From contig JAWMQM010000003.1 in assembly GCA_033283175.1 (NCBI GenBank), positions 248,001-312,000 on the forward strand: 64,000 nucleotides of DNA, written 5' to 3'. Below, one piece after another: positions 32,314-39,936 of the stretch. Source of the stretch: Pseudomaricurvus sp033283175 (lineage in GTDB: Bacteria > Pseudomonadota > Gammaproteobacteria > Pseudomonadales > Cellvibrionaceae). Position 1 is the stretch's first letter. Each line of letters starts with the position of its first letter. The position numbers and the translations under genes are program-made. The notes beneath the pieces were generated by a model. It did no database searches and was not told the DNA's origin. It saw only the letters and a program-made list of their open reading frames with translations.

Positions 32314-33467
32314 GCCTGCCGGTCTACCTTGATTACGCTGCTACCACGCCGGTTGACCCGCAGGTGGCAGAGGCCATGACCCAATGCCTTACCCTGGATG
32401 GTATCTTCGCCAACCCGGCCTCGCGCTCCCACATCTACGGCTGGCAGGCTGAAGAGAAGGTGGAGCTGGCGCGACGTCAGGTGGCTGACCTGATCGGTGC
32501 TGATGCCCGCGAAATCGTCTGGACCAGCGGCGCCACCGAGGCCAACAACCTGGCCCTCAAAGGCGTGTTTGAAGCCCTCAACTACGAGGGTCACCTGATT
32601 ACCTCGGTGGTGGAGCACAAGGCCATCATCGACCCGGCCAAGTGGCTGGAAAAGCGGGGCGTCGCCGTGACCTGGCTGACCCCCGGCGCTGACGGGCGTA
32701 TCAGCCTGCAGCAGGTGCAGGAGGCGACGCGGCCGGAGACCCGGCTGGTGAGCCTGATGCACGTGAACAATGAGGTGGGGGCGATCAACCCCATCGCTGA
32801 CATCGGTGCCTGGTGTCGCAGTCGGGATATCCTGCTGCACACCGATGGCGCCCAGTCGGCGGGCAAGATTGCTGTCAACGTGGGCGAATTGCAGGCCGAC
32901 CTGCTGAGCCTGTCGGCACACAAGTTTTACGGCCCCAAGGGTGTGGGTGCGCTCTATGTGCGGCGCCCGGTGCAGGGGCAGCTGCTGGCACAGATGCACG
33001 GTGGCGGTCATGAGCGTGGCCTGCGCTCCGGCACCCTGGCTACTCACCAGTTGGTGGGTATGGGTGAGGCAGCGCAGCTGGCTGCAGAGTTGTCAGCGAC
33101 AGAGCATGAGCGTATTGCCGGCCTGCGGGAGCACCTGTGGAGCGGCATTGCCGAGCTGCCAGCGGTGCGCCGCAACGGCAGCGATACCCATGTGACCCCC
33201 AACCACCTGAACGTCTGTTTCGGTGGCCTGGACGGTGAAACCCTGCTGCTGTCACTGCGGCAGGTGGCGGTGTCCTCCGGTTCGGCCTGCACGTCGGCCA
33301 GTATGGAGCCCTCCTATGTGCTGAAAGCCATGGGGCTGGCGGATGCCGATGCACACAGCTCGGTGCGCATGTCGCTGGGCCGCTACACCACCGCTGCGGA
33401 TATCGACCGCGCCGTGGCGCACATCCGCGACGTGGTGCAGAAGCTGAACGACGCGCAGCCGCGCTGA
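32310..33467 (+). CDS. iscS: Cysteine desulfurase IscS, lacking the C-terminal tail
   Basis: A 385-residue PLP-dependent cysteine desulfurase of the IscS/NifS type. The PLP lysine is in SAHKFYGPKG near 205 and the persulfide Cys in the mobile loop SSGSACTSASMEPSY near 328. The chain ends DVVQKLNDAQPR, so the roughly 20-residue tail that closes E. coli and Pseudomonas IscS (SPLWxMY...) and contacts IscU is missing. No frameshift explains this: downstream bases do not encode it. No iscU follows; sufB starts 111 bases later. It starts at GTG 32310, overlapping the iscR stop. Confidence 0.92.
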   Translation: MSLPVYLDYAATTPVDPQVAEAMTQCLTLDGIFANPASRSHIYGWQAEEKVELARRQVADLIGADAREIVWTSGATEANNLALKGVFEALNYEGHLITSVVEHKAIIDPAKWLEKRGVAVTWLTPGADGRISLQQVQEATRPETRLVSLMHVNNEVGAINPIADIGAWCRSRDILLHTDGAQSAGKIAVNVGELQADLLSLSAHKFYGPKGVGALYVRRPVQGQLLAQMHGGGHERGLRSGTLATHQLVGMGEAAQLAAELSATEHERIAGLREHLWSGIAELPAVRRNGSDTHVTPNHLNVCFGGLDGETLLLSLRQVAVSSGSACTSASMEPSYVLKAMGLADADAHSSVRMSLGRYTTAADIDRAVAHIRDVVQKLNDAQPR

Positions 33468-33578
33468 GGCAACAACAGAATTTCAAAGACGCCACCCAGA
33501 GCGTCCAACGCAGAGCCGGCCCGCGGACTGATAGCAACGGGGGCGGCACAACAATCACGCTGGTGATTAGCGAGTTGA

Positions 33579-35018
33579 ATGATGACAGAGCAGATCAACC
33601 AAACCCTGGCCCGGGAATACGAAGCCGGCTTTGTCTCCGATATTGAGTCGGATACCTTTGAGCCCGGTCTGGATGAAGATGTTATTCGCCGTATCTCTGC
33701 GCTCAAGGGCGAGCCGGAGTGGATGCTGGAATGGCGCCTGAAGGCCTACCGTGCCTGGCTGGAGATGGACGAGCCCGAGTGGGCCCACGTCAGCTACCCG
33801 AAGATCGATTACCAGGCGGTCTCCTACTATTCCGCGCCCAAGAGCATGGCGGACAAGCCCAAGTCCCTCGACGAAGTGGACCCGGAACTGATCGCCACCT
33901 ATGAAAAGCTGGGCATTCCGCTGCACGAGCAGATGATGCTGGCGGGAGTGGCGGTGGACGCGGTATTTGACTCCGTATCGGTGGTCACCACCTTCCGCGA
34001 CAAGCTGGAAGAGGCCGGTGTGATTTTCTGCTCCATCTCCGAGGCGCTGCACAAGTACCCGGACCTGGTGAAGAAATACCTGGGCAGTGTGGTACCTCAG
34101 CGGGACAACTACTTTGCGGCGCTTAACTGCGCGGTGTTTACCGATGGTTCGTTTGTGTACATCCCCAAGGGCACCCGCTGCCCCATGGAGCTGTCCACCT
34201 ATTTCCGCATCAACCAGCAGAACACCGGCCAGTTTGAGCGCACCCTGATCGTGGCCGACGAAGGCAGCTATGTGAGCTACCTGGAAGGTTGTACCGCACC
34301 GCAGCGGGACGAAAACCAGTTGCACGCCGCGGTGGTTGAACTGGTGGCGCTGGATAACGCCGAGATCAAATACTCCACCGTGCAGAACTGGTACCCGGGG
34401 GATGAAGAGGGCCGTGGCGGTATCTTCAACTTTGTGACCAAGCGCGGCATCTGTCACACCAACGCCAAGATCTCCTGGACCCAGGTGGAGACCGGTTCGG
34501 CGGTGACCTGGAAATACCCCAGCTGCATCCTCAAGGGTGACAACAGCATCGGTGAGTTCTATTCCGTGGCGCTGACCCGCGGCATGCAGCAGGCGGACAC
34601 CGGTACCAAGATGATTCACCTTGGCAAGAACACCAAGTCCACCATCATCTCCAAGGGTATCTCCGCAGGACGCAGCAACAACGCCTACCGCGGGCTGGTG
34701 CGTATGACTGCCACCGCCGAAGGGGCGCGTAACTTTACCCAGTGTGACTCACTGCTGATCGGTGATCAGTGCGGTGCACACACCTTCCCCTACGTGGAAA
34801 GCCGAAATCCCAGCGCGATTGTGGAGCACGAGGCCACCACCTCCAAGGTGTCAGACGACCAGATGTTCCTCTGTCGTCAGCGTGGGCTGGACCCGGAGAA
34901 GGCGGTGTCCATGATTGTGAATGGCTTCTGCAAAGAGGTGTTCAAAGAATTGCCGATGGAGTTTGCCGTGGAAGCGGGCAAGCTGCTGGAAATCAGCCTT
35001 GAAGGCTCGGTTGGTTAA
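33579..35018 (+). CDS. sufB: Fe-S cluster assembly scaffold protein SufB
   Basis: A 479-residue SufB, the scaffold subunit of the SufBC2D complex where the Fe-S cluster forms. Family hallmarks are QPTLAREYEAGFVSDIE-like sequence at the N-terminus, the beta-helix core (FVYIPKGTRCPMELSTYFRIN; EGCTAPQRDENQLHAAVVEL) and the C-terminal segment VSMIVNGFCKEVFKELPMEF with its conserved cysteine. Two ATGs stand in tandem at 33579 and 33582; either may be used. sufC starts 36 bases downstream. Confidence 0.97.
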   Translation: MMTEQINQTLAREYEAGFVSDIESDTFEPGLDEDVIRRISALKGEPEWMLEWRLKAYRAWLEMDEPEWAHVSYPKIDYQAVSYYSAPKSMADKPKSLDEVDPELIATYEKLGIPLHEQMMLAGVAVDAVFDSVSVVTTFRDKLEEAGVIFCSISEALHKYPDLVKKYLGSVVPQRDNYFAALNCAVFTDGSFVYIPKGTRCPMELSTYFRINQQNTGQFERTLIVADEGSYVSYLEGCTAPQRDENQLHAAVVELVALDNAEIKYSTVQNWYPGDEEGRGGIFNFVTKRGICHTNAKISWTQVETGSAVTWKYPSCILKGDNSIGEFYSVALTRGMQQADTGTKMIHLGKNTKSTIISKGISAGRSNNAYRGLVRMTATAEGARNFTQCDSLLIGDQCGAHTFPYVESRNPSAIVEHEATTSKVSDDQMFLCRQRGLDPEKAVSMIVNGFCKEVFKELPMEFAVEAGKLLEISLEGSVG

Positions 35019-35054
35019 GCCGGCAGGCGAAGAGAGAATTGAGGAAACACGCAG

Positions 35055-35819
35055 ATGTTGTCGATTAAAGATTTGTACGCAAACGTTGAAGAAAAGCAGA
35101 TTCTCAAGGGCCTCAGCCTGGAGATCAAACCCGGTGAAGTGCACGCGATCATGGGGCCCAACGGCGCGGGTAAAAGTACTCTCGGTTATGTGCTCTCTGG
35201 CCGTGATGGCTACGAGGTGGAGTCCGGCTCCGCCAGCCTTAATGGCGAGGAGTTGCTGGAGCTGGAAGCGGAAGAGCGCGCCCGTGCCGGCCTGTTCCTG
35301 GCGTTTCAGTACCCGGTGGAAATTCCCGGTGTCAGCAACCTGGAGTTTCTCAAGGCTGCAGTGGACGCCCAGCGTGCCGCCCGCGGCGAGGAAGCACTCA
35401 GTTCCAAGGACTTTCTCAAAATGGCGCGCGAGGCCAGCAAGCAGGTGAACCTGCCGGCGGATTTCCTCAAGCGTGGCGTTAACGAAGGCTTCTCCGGTGG
35501 TGAGAAAAAGCGCAACGAAATCATGCAGATGATCTTGCTGCAACCCAAGCTGTGCATCCTTGATGAGTCCGACTCCGGTCTCGATATCGACGCCCTGCAG
35601 GTGGTGGCTGATGGTGTGAACAGCCAGCGCGATGGCGAGCGCAGTTTTATCGTGGTGACTCACTACCAGCGCCTGCTGGACTACATCAAACCCGACTATG
35701 TGCACGTGCTGTCCGAAGGCAAGATTGTGCGCAGTGGCGATGCGTCACTGGCGCTGGAGCTGGAAGAGCAGGGTTACGCCTGGTTGAAAGAGCAGCGTGC
35801 TGCCGACGAAACCGCGTAA
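35055..35819 (+). CDS. sufC: Fe-S assembly ATPase SufC
   Basis: A 254-residue ABC-type ATPase that powers the SufBCD scaffold. Walker A is GPNGAGKSTL (about 34-43), the Q-loop region follows in FLAFQYPVEIPG, the signature is FSGGEKKRNE near 147 and Walker B is LCILDESDSGLD near 165, the Asp-Ser form being usual for SufC. No membrane domain is present. GAGGAAA precedes the ATG at 35055, and sufD starts 12 bases after the stop. Confidence 0.97.
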   Translation: MLSIKDLYANVEEKQILKGLSLEIKPGEVHAIMGPNGAGKSTLGYVLSGRDGYEVESGSASLNGEELLELEAEERARAGLFLAFQYPVEIPGVSNLEFLKAAVDAQRAARGEEALSSKDFLKMAREASKQVNLPADFLKRGVNEGFSGGEKKRNEIMQMILLQPKLCILDESDSGLDIDALQVVADGVNSQRDGERSFIVVTHYQRLLDYIKPDYVHVLSEGKIVRSGDASLALELEEQGYAWLKEQRAADETA

Positions 35820-35831
35820 GAGGGCGAGAGC

Positions 35832-37076
35832 ATGAGTAACTGGTTAAGCGCTGCGGTAGAGCGGGCGCAGGCTCTCAGCGAACAGATGCCGGCCTGGCGG
35901 CAGGCATCTCTGCCCCTGTTGCAGGGCGCACACTGGCCCACCCGCAAGACCGAGGCCTGGAAATACCTGCCCGTTAATGTGTGGGAGCAGATCAAGCTGG
36001 ATGCGGCCGCCAACCCGGCGCCGCAACTGCAGGCCATCGAAGGTGTCGACAGCATCGACCTGGTGTTTGTGGATGGCCATTTGCAAAATTTACCGGCGTC
36101 CTTGCCGGCCGGTCTGACGATCACTACGTTTGCCGATGCCGACAATCAGCAGGCGATCGCTGACCTGTTTGGTCAGGTGAAGCCTGAACGCCATGTGTTC
36201 GGCCTCGCCAACGACCTGCTGGCCACCGATGGCTTGTTGCTGGAAGTGGCTGCAGGTGCCGACATTGCGCAGCCCCTGCGCATTGTTAACCTGGTCACCG
36301 CCGGTGAAGAGGCCCACACCCGTGTTTTGGTGCGGGTCGGTGCCGGTGCCCGTGTGAGCGTGATCGAAGAGTCGCTGGGGCAGGGCCCCAGCCGCAACAC
36401 CGCCTATGCAGAATATCTGCTGGAAGAGCGCGCGTCGCTGGAGCACTACCGCTTCGCCCTGCAAGGCAGTGCCGCAGTGAACGTGGGCGGCGCCCACTTC
36501 AAACTGCAGCAGGAGGCGCAACTCAACAGCACCCTGGTGGGCTTTGGCAGCCAGTTGTCGCGTCTCGATGTGGATGTGATCCACGCCGGGGAGCAGGCCA
36601 ATGCCAAGCTCAATGCCATCTACCTGCTGGATGGCAAGGAGCTGTTTGACCTGCACAGCACCATCGAGCATGCGGTGCCTAACTGCACCACTGAAGAGAA
36701 TGTGCGCGGCATTGTGGCGGACAACTCCCGGGCGGTGTTTAACGGTCGTATCCATATTCACCGCAACGCCCAGAAAACCCTGGCGGAGCTGAATAACCGC
36801 AACCTGCTGATGTCCGATCGCGCCGAGATCGACACCAAGCCGGAGCTGGAAATCTACGCCGATGATGTGCGTTGTGCTCACGGTGCCACCGTGGCGGCGA
36901 TTGACAAAAAAGCGCTCTACTACATGCAGTCCCGGGGCATCAGTCGCTCCCAGGCGCAGGTGATGCTGAGCTTCGGTTTTATCAACGAGCTGGTAGAAGA
37001 GATGCCCAATGAGGCCCTGGCCGACTGGCTGCGTCCGCAACTGCGTGAGCGTTTTGCGGCGATGGAGGTCAAATGA
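35832..37076 (+). CDS. sufD: Fe-S cluster assembly protein SufD
   Basis: A 414-residue SufD, the SufB paralogue that completes the SufBC2D complex and is needed for iron entry. The N-terminus is the variable helical region with the typical PTRKTEAWKYLP motif near 36. The beta-helix core follows, and the C-terminus holds LEIYADDVRCAHGATVAAIDKKALYYMQSRGI-type sequence in which the conserved His is present. AGAGGGCGAG precedes the ATG, and the stop overlaps the sufS ATG by four bases. Confidence 0.96.
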   Translation: MSNWLSAAVERAQALSEQMPAWRQASLPLLQGAHWPTRKTEAWKYLPVNVWEQIKLDAAANPAPQLQAIEGVDSIDLVFVDGHLQNLPASLPAGLTITTFADADNQQAIADLFGQVKPERHVFGLANDLLATDGLLLEVAAGADIAQPLRIVNLVTAGEEAHTRVLVRVGAGARVSVIEESLGQGPSRNTAYAEYLLEERASLEHYRFALQGSAAVNVGGAHFKLQQEAQLNSTLVGFGSQLSRLDVDVIHAGEQANAKLNAIYLLDGKELFDLHSTIEHAVPNCTTEENVRGIVADNSRAVFNGRIHIHRNAQKTLAELNNRNLLMSDRAEIDTKPELEIYADDVRCAHGATVAAIDKKALYYMQSRGISRSQAQVMLSFGFINELVEEMPNEALADWLRPQLRERFAAMEVK

Positions 37077-38308
37077 ATATGAGTGTCATGCCTTCATTGG
37101 ATGTTAAAGCGCTGCGCAGCCAGTTTCCGGTGTTGTCCCGCGAGGTGGATGGCAAGCCGCTGGTATACCTGGACAACGCTGCCACTACACAGAAGCCCCG
37201 GTGCGTGATCGACTCGCTGGTGGACTACTACAGCACCTGTAATTCCAACGTCCATCGCGGCGCCCACAAGCTGGCGGACGAGGCCACCCAGCGCTACGAA
37301 GGCGCCCGTGACATTGTGGCCGGTTTTATTAACGCGGCGGCGAGGGAAGAGGTGATCTGGACCAGTGGCACCACCGAGTCCATCAACATGGTGGCCAACG
37401 GTCTGGCGCAGATGCTCAAGGCCGGTGACGAGGTGGTGGTGACCGAGATGGAACACCACGCCAACCTGGTACCCTGGCAACAGGCCTGCAAACGCGCTGG
37501 TGCCACCCTGAAAATCGCGCCGATTTTTGACGATGGCGCGCTGGACCTGGAAGCCTTCAAAGGCCTGCTGGGCAGCAACACCAAACTGGTGGCTTTTCCG
37601 CACGTTTCCAACTCGCTGGGTACGGTAAATCCGGTGGCAGAGTTGACCGCACTGGCCAAGCAGGCCGGCGCGCTGGTGCTGGTGGACGGTGCCCAGGGTG
37701 TGGCCCACGGGAATGTGGATGTGCAGGCGCTGGGTTGCGATTTCTACGCCTTTTCCGGTCACAAACTTTTTGGTCCCACCGGCATTGGTGTGCTGTGGGG
37801 GCGTCAGGCGCTGCTGGCTGAGTGGCCGGTGTGGATCACCGGCGGCGAGATGATCGCTACCGTGACCTACCAGGATGCCATCTGGAACCAGTTGCCCTAC
37901 CGCCTGGAAGCGGGTACTCCGCATATTGCCGGCGCCATCGGCCTGGGTGAAGCGGTGCGCTGGTTCTCGCAGCTGGATATGGCGGCCGTTGCTGCCCACG
38001 AGCAGGCGCTGCTGCAAAAAGCGACGGAACTGGCCAGTTCCATCGAAGGCTTGAAATTGATCGGCACGGCCAAACATAAAGTAGGTGTGCTGAGTTTTGT
38101 CATGGCCGGCGGACATCCGGCCGATATTGGATTTTTGCTGGATCGCCAGGGCATTGCCATCCGCACCGGCCACCATTGTGCCGAGCCGCTGATGAATCGC
38201 CTGGGTGTGCCCGGCACGGCCAGGGCGTCCTTTTCCATTTACAACACACTGGAAGAGGTGGACGCTCTGTTTGAAGGTCTGCGCAAGGTCCAGATGATGC
38301 TGGCCTGA
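37073..38308 (+). CDS. sufS: Cysteine desulfurase SufS
   Basis: A 411-residue group II cysteine desulfurase, the sulfur donor of the SUF system that works with SufE. The PLP lysine lies in SGHKLFGPTGIG near 230 and the catalytic Cys in RTGHHCAEPLM near 367, with the short active-site loop typical of SufS. It is the second desulfurase in this operon, beside IscS. The start overlaps the sufD stop (ATGA), indicating translational coupling. Confidence 0.96.
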   Translation: MNMSVMPSLDVKALRSQFPVLSREVDGKPLVYLDNAATTQKPRCVIDSLVDYYSTCNSNVHRGAHKLADEATQRYEGARDIVAGFINAAAREEVIWTSGTTESINMVANGLAQMLKAGDEVVVTEMEHHANLVPWQQACKRAGATLKIAPIFDDGALDLEAFKGLLGSNTKLVAFPHVSNSLGTVNPVAELTALAKQAGALVLVDGAQGVAHGNVDVQALGCDFYAFSGHKLFGPTGIGVLWGRQALLAEWPVWITGGEMIATVTYQDAIWNQLPYRLEAGTPHIAGAIGLGEAVRWFSQLDMAAVAAHEQALLQKATELASSIEGLKLIGTAKHKVGVLSFVMAGGHPADIGFLLDRQGIAIRTGHHCAEPLMNRLGVPGTARASFSIYNTLEEVDALFEGLRKVQMMLA

Positions 38309-38327
38309 TGCGAGCAAGGTGATAATC

Positions 38328-38696
38328 GTGACAGATATGAATGCGCCTCAAGTGTTTGACCCCAGTGCCCCGGCGGTGACCCTCACCGCGGCGGCCCTGC
38401 GCCATTTTGAAAGCAAGCTGGCTGCCCAGCCGGGCAAGATCCTGCGGCTCTTTACAGAGACCAGTGGTTGTACCGGCTACGCCTACCGGCTGGATTTTGC
38501 CGATGCGCCGCAAGCCGGTGACGAAGTGCTGCACCCCGGGGACAAGGTCACCCTCGCCATTGCCGACGATGCGTTGCAGCTGGTGCGCGGTACCGAGATC
38601 GATATGGTGACCGAAGGCATTAACCGGGTGGTCAAGTTCAACAACCCCAATGTTGTGGCCGAGTGCGGCTGCGGCGAGAGTTTCAGCGTCAGCTGA
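38328..38696 (+). CDS. sufA: A-type Fe-S carrier protein SufA
   Basis: A 122-residue A-type (HesB/IscA family) Fe-S carrier. The three conserved cysteines are present: ETSGCTGYAY near residue 45 and the C-terminal CGCGESF. It transfers clusters from the scaffold to target enzymes. The GTG at 38328 is chosen because AAGGTG stands 7 bases ahead, and the resulting MTDMN start resembles SufA; an ATG at 38337 is possible. Sequence alone cannot fully separate SufA, IscA and ErpA, but operon position supports SufA. Confidence 0.88.
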   Translation: MTDMNAPQVFDPSAPAVTLTAAALRHFESKLAAQPGKILRLFTETSGCTGYAYRLDFADAPQAGDEVLHPGDKVTLAIADDALQLVRGTEIDMVTEGINRVVKFNNPNVVAECGCGESFSVS

Positions 38697-38731
38697 CGGC
38701 GCGCTCTTTCAGAATCTGACGGAAAGCCCTT

Positions 38732-39265
38732 ATGCAACAATCCATGGTTGTCACCAGCCGTGACTGCCCGGCCCGGCGCGTGCCCTCCGGCGAGCGCGCT
38801 GTGCTCCCGGCTGGCCAGTTTCTCACCATCAACCAGAGTCTGGGCGGTAACTTTACGGTCACCTTCCAGGGCAATATGTACCGCATTGACGGTACCGACG
38901 CCGATGCCATTGGCCAGAAGGTGGACCTGCCGGTATTTGCCGATGATGGCAGTGGCAACATTTCGGAAGAGCAGGTGTGGGACGCGCTGGACTCCATTTT
39001 TGACCCGGAAATCCCCATCAGCCTGGTGCAACTGGGTCTGATTTACGGCGTCGAAGTGGAGCAGGGCAGTGGTTCGGTCGCTATCCGCATGACCCTGACC
39101 GCCCCCGGCTGTGGCATGGGCCCGGTGCTGGTGAGCGACGTGGAGTACCGTGTAGGTAAGGTGCCCAACGTACAGGCGGTGCAGGTGGAACTGGTGTTCG
39201 ATCCCCCCTGGTCCCGTGAGATGATGACGGAAGAAGCACAGCTGGAAGCCGGCCTGTTCTTTTAA
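38732..39265 (+). CDS. sufT: Fe-S assembly protein SufT (MIP18/DUF59)
   Basis: A 177-residue protein of the SufT type. The N-terminal region (TSRDCPARRVPSGERAVLPAG; LTINQSLGGNFTV) is specific to this group. The MIP18/DUF59 domain follows (VWDALDSIFDPEIPISLVQLGLIYGV; TLTAPGCGMGPVL) with its conserved DPE and Cys. SufT aids maturation of Fe-S proteins under high demand. GGAAAG precedes the ATG. Heptamer array 3 separates it from sufE. Confidence 0.93.
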   Translation: MQQSMVVTSRDCPARRVPSGERAVLPAGQFLTINQSLGGNFTVTFQGNMYRIDGTDADAIGQKVDLPVFADDGSGNISEEQVWDALDSIFDPEIPISLVQLGLIYGVEVEQGSGSVAIRMTLTAPGCGMGPVLVSDVEYRVGKVPNVQAVQVELVFDPPWSREMMTEEAQLEAGLFF

Positions 39266-39293
39266 TCCGGCTCATATCGCAGGATAATCGCCA

Positions 39294-39321
39294 GCAACTC
39301 GTAACTCGCAACTCGCAACTA
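39294..39321. repeat. Heptamer tandem array 3 (4 x 7 bp)
   Basis: GCAACTC, GTAACTC, GCAACTC and GCAACTA stand in tandem, exactly 28 bp, inside the suf operon. The array ends only 9 bases before the sufE ATG, where a ribosome-binding site would be expected. Confidence 0.85.
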
Positions 39322-39330
39322 GTATTCGAT

Positions 39331-39741
39331 ATGTCATTAGCCAGCACCGCAGAAATTCTCGACGACATCGCCTTCTTTGACGACTGGGAAGAGCGCTACA
39401 AATACATCATCGACCTGGGCAAGGAGTTGCCGCCCATGGATGAGTCGCTGCACACCCCTGAGCGCCTGGTAAAAGGGTGCCAGAGCAATGTGTGGCTGGA
39501 TGTGCAGCAGGAGGCGGACCGATTGCAGTTTGTCGTCGACTCCGATGCGGTGATCGTTCGCGGTCTGCTGGCACTGGTGCTGGCGGCGTACCACGATAAA
39601 ACGGCGCAGGAGATCTGTGCCTTTGATATCGACGATTACTTCCGTCAGCTCGATCTTGAGCGTCACCTGAGCCCCACCCGTGGTAACGGACTGCGGGCCA
39701 TCGTTGGCCGCATTCGTACCATCGCCGAAGCGGTGCGCTGA
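39331..39741 (+). CDS. sufE: Sulfur-transfer protein SufE
   Basis: A 136-residue SufE, which accepts the persulfide from SufS and hands it to SufB. The active Cys is residue 50 in RLVKGCQSNVWL, and the family core (DDWEERYKYIIDLGKELPP at 17-35) is intact. The ATG at 39331 has no clear Shine-Dalgarno; instead heptamer array 3 ends 9 bases ahead. It is the last gene of the hybrid operon; the 195-bp gap to putA follows. Confidence 0.95.
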   Translation: MSLASTAEILDDIAFFDDWEERYKYIIDLGKELPPMDESLHTPERLVKGCQSNVWLDVQQEADRLQFVVDSDAVIVRGLLALVLAAYHDKTAQEICAFDIDDYFRQLDLERHLSPTRGNGLRAIVGRIRTIAEAVR

Positions 39742-39748
39742 GCGCACT

Positions 39749-39888
39749 GCTGTCCGGCATTCCTCCCCCGTTTTTATCCTTCTGCTGCGTTGTCTCCCCG
39801 CTGTCCGGTGCTTGCTGTCGGCGGCGCTTCCGACCCGTCACTGCTATGGTGTAGTCTGAAATCCACAATTTTCACCGCTGCTGTCCGG
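39749..39888 (+). repeat. Three direct copies of a 9-mer before putA
   Basis: GCTGTCCGG occurs at 39749-39757, 39800-39808 and 39880-39888 in the 195-bp gap between sufE and putA. The third copy lies inside a CCGCT/AGCGG stem (39875-39895). Regulator sites are possible; chance recurrence in GC-rich DNA cannot be excluded. Confidence 0.4.
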
Positions 39889-39936
39889 TAGCGGTTTGTG
39901 TCGTAACTGCGGTCTCCAGGATACGGAGTCAGACGT

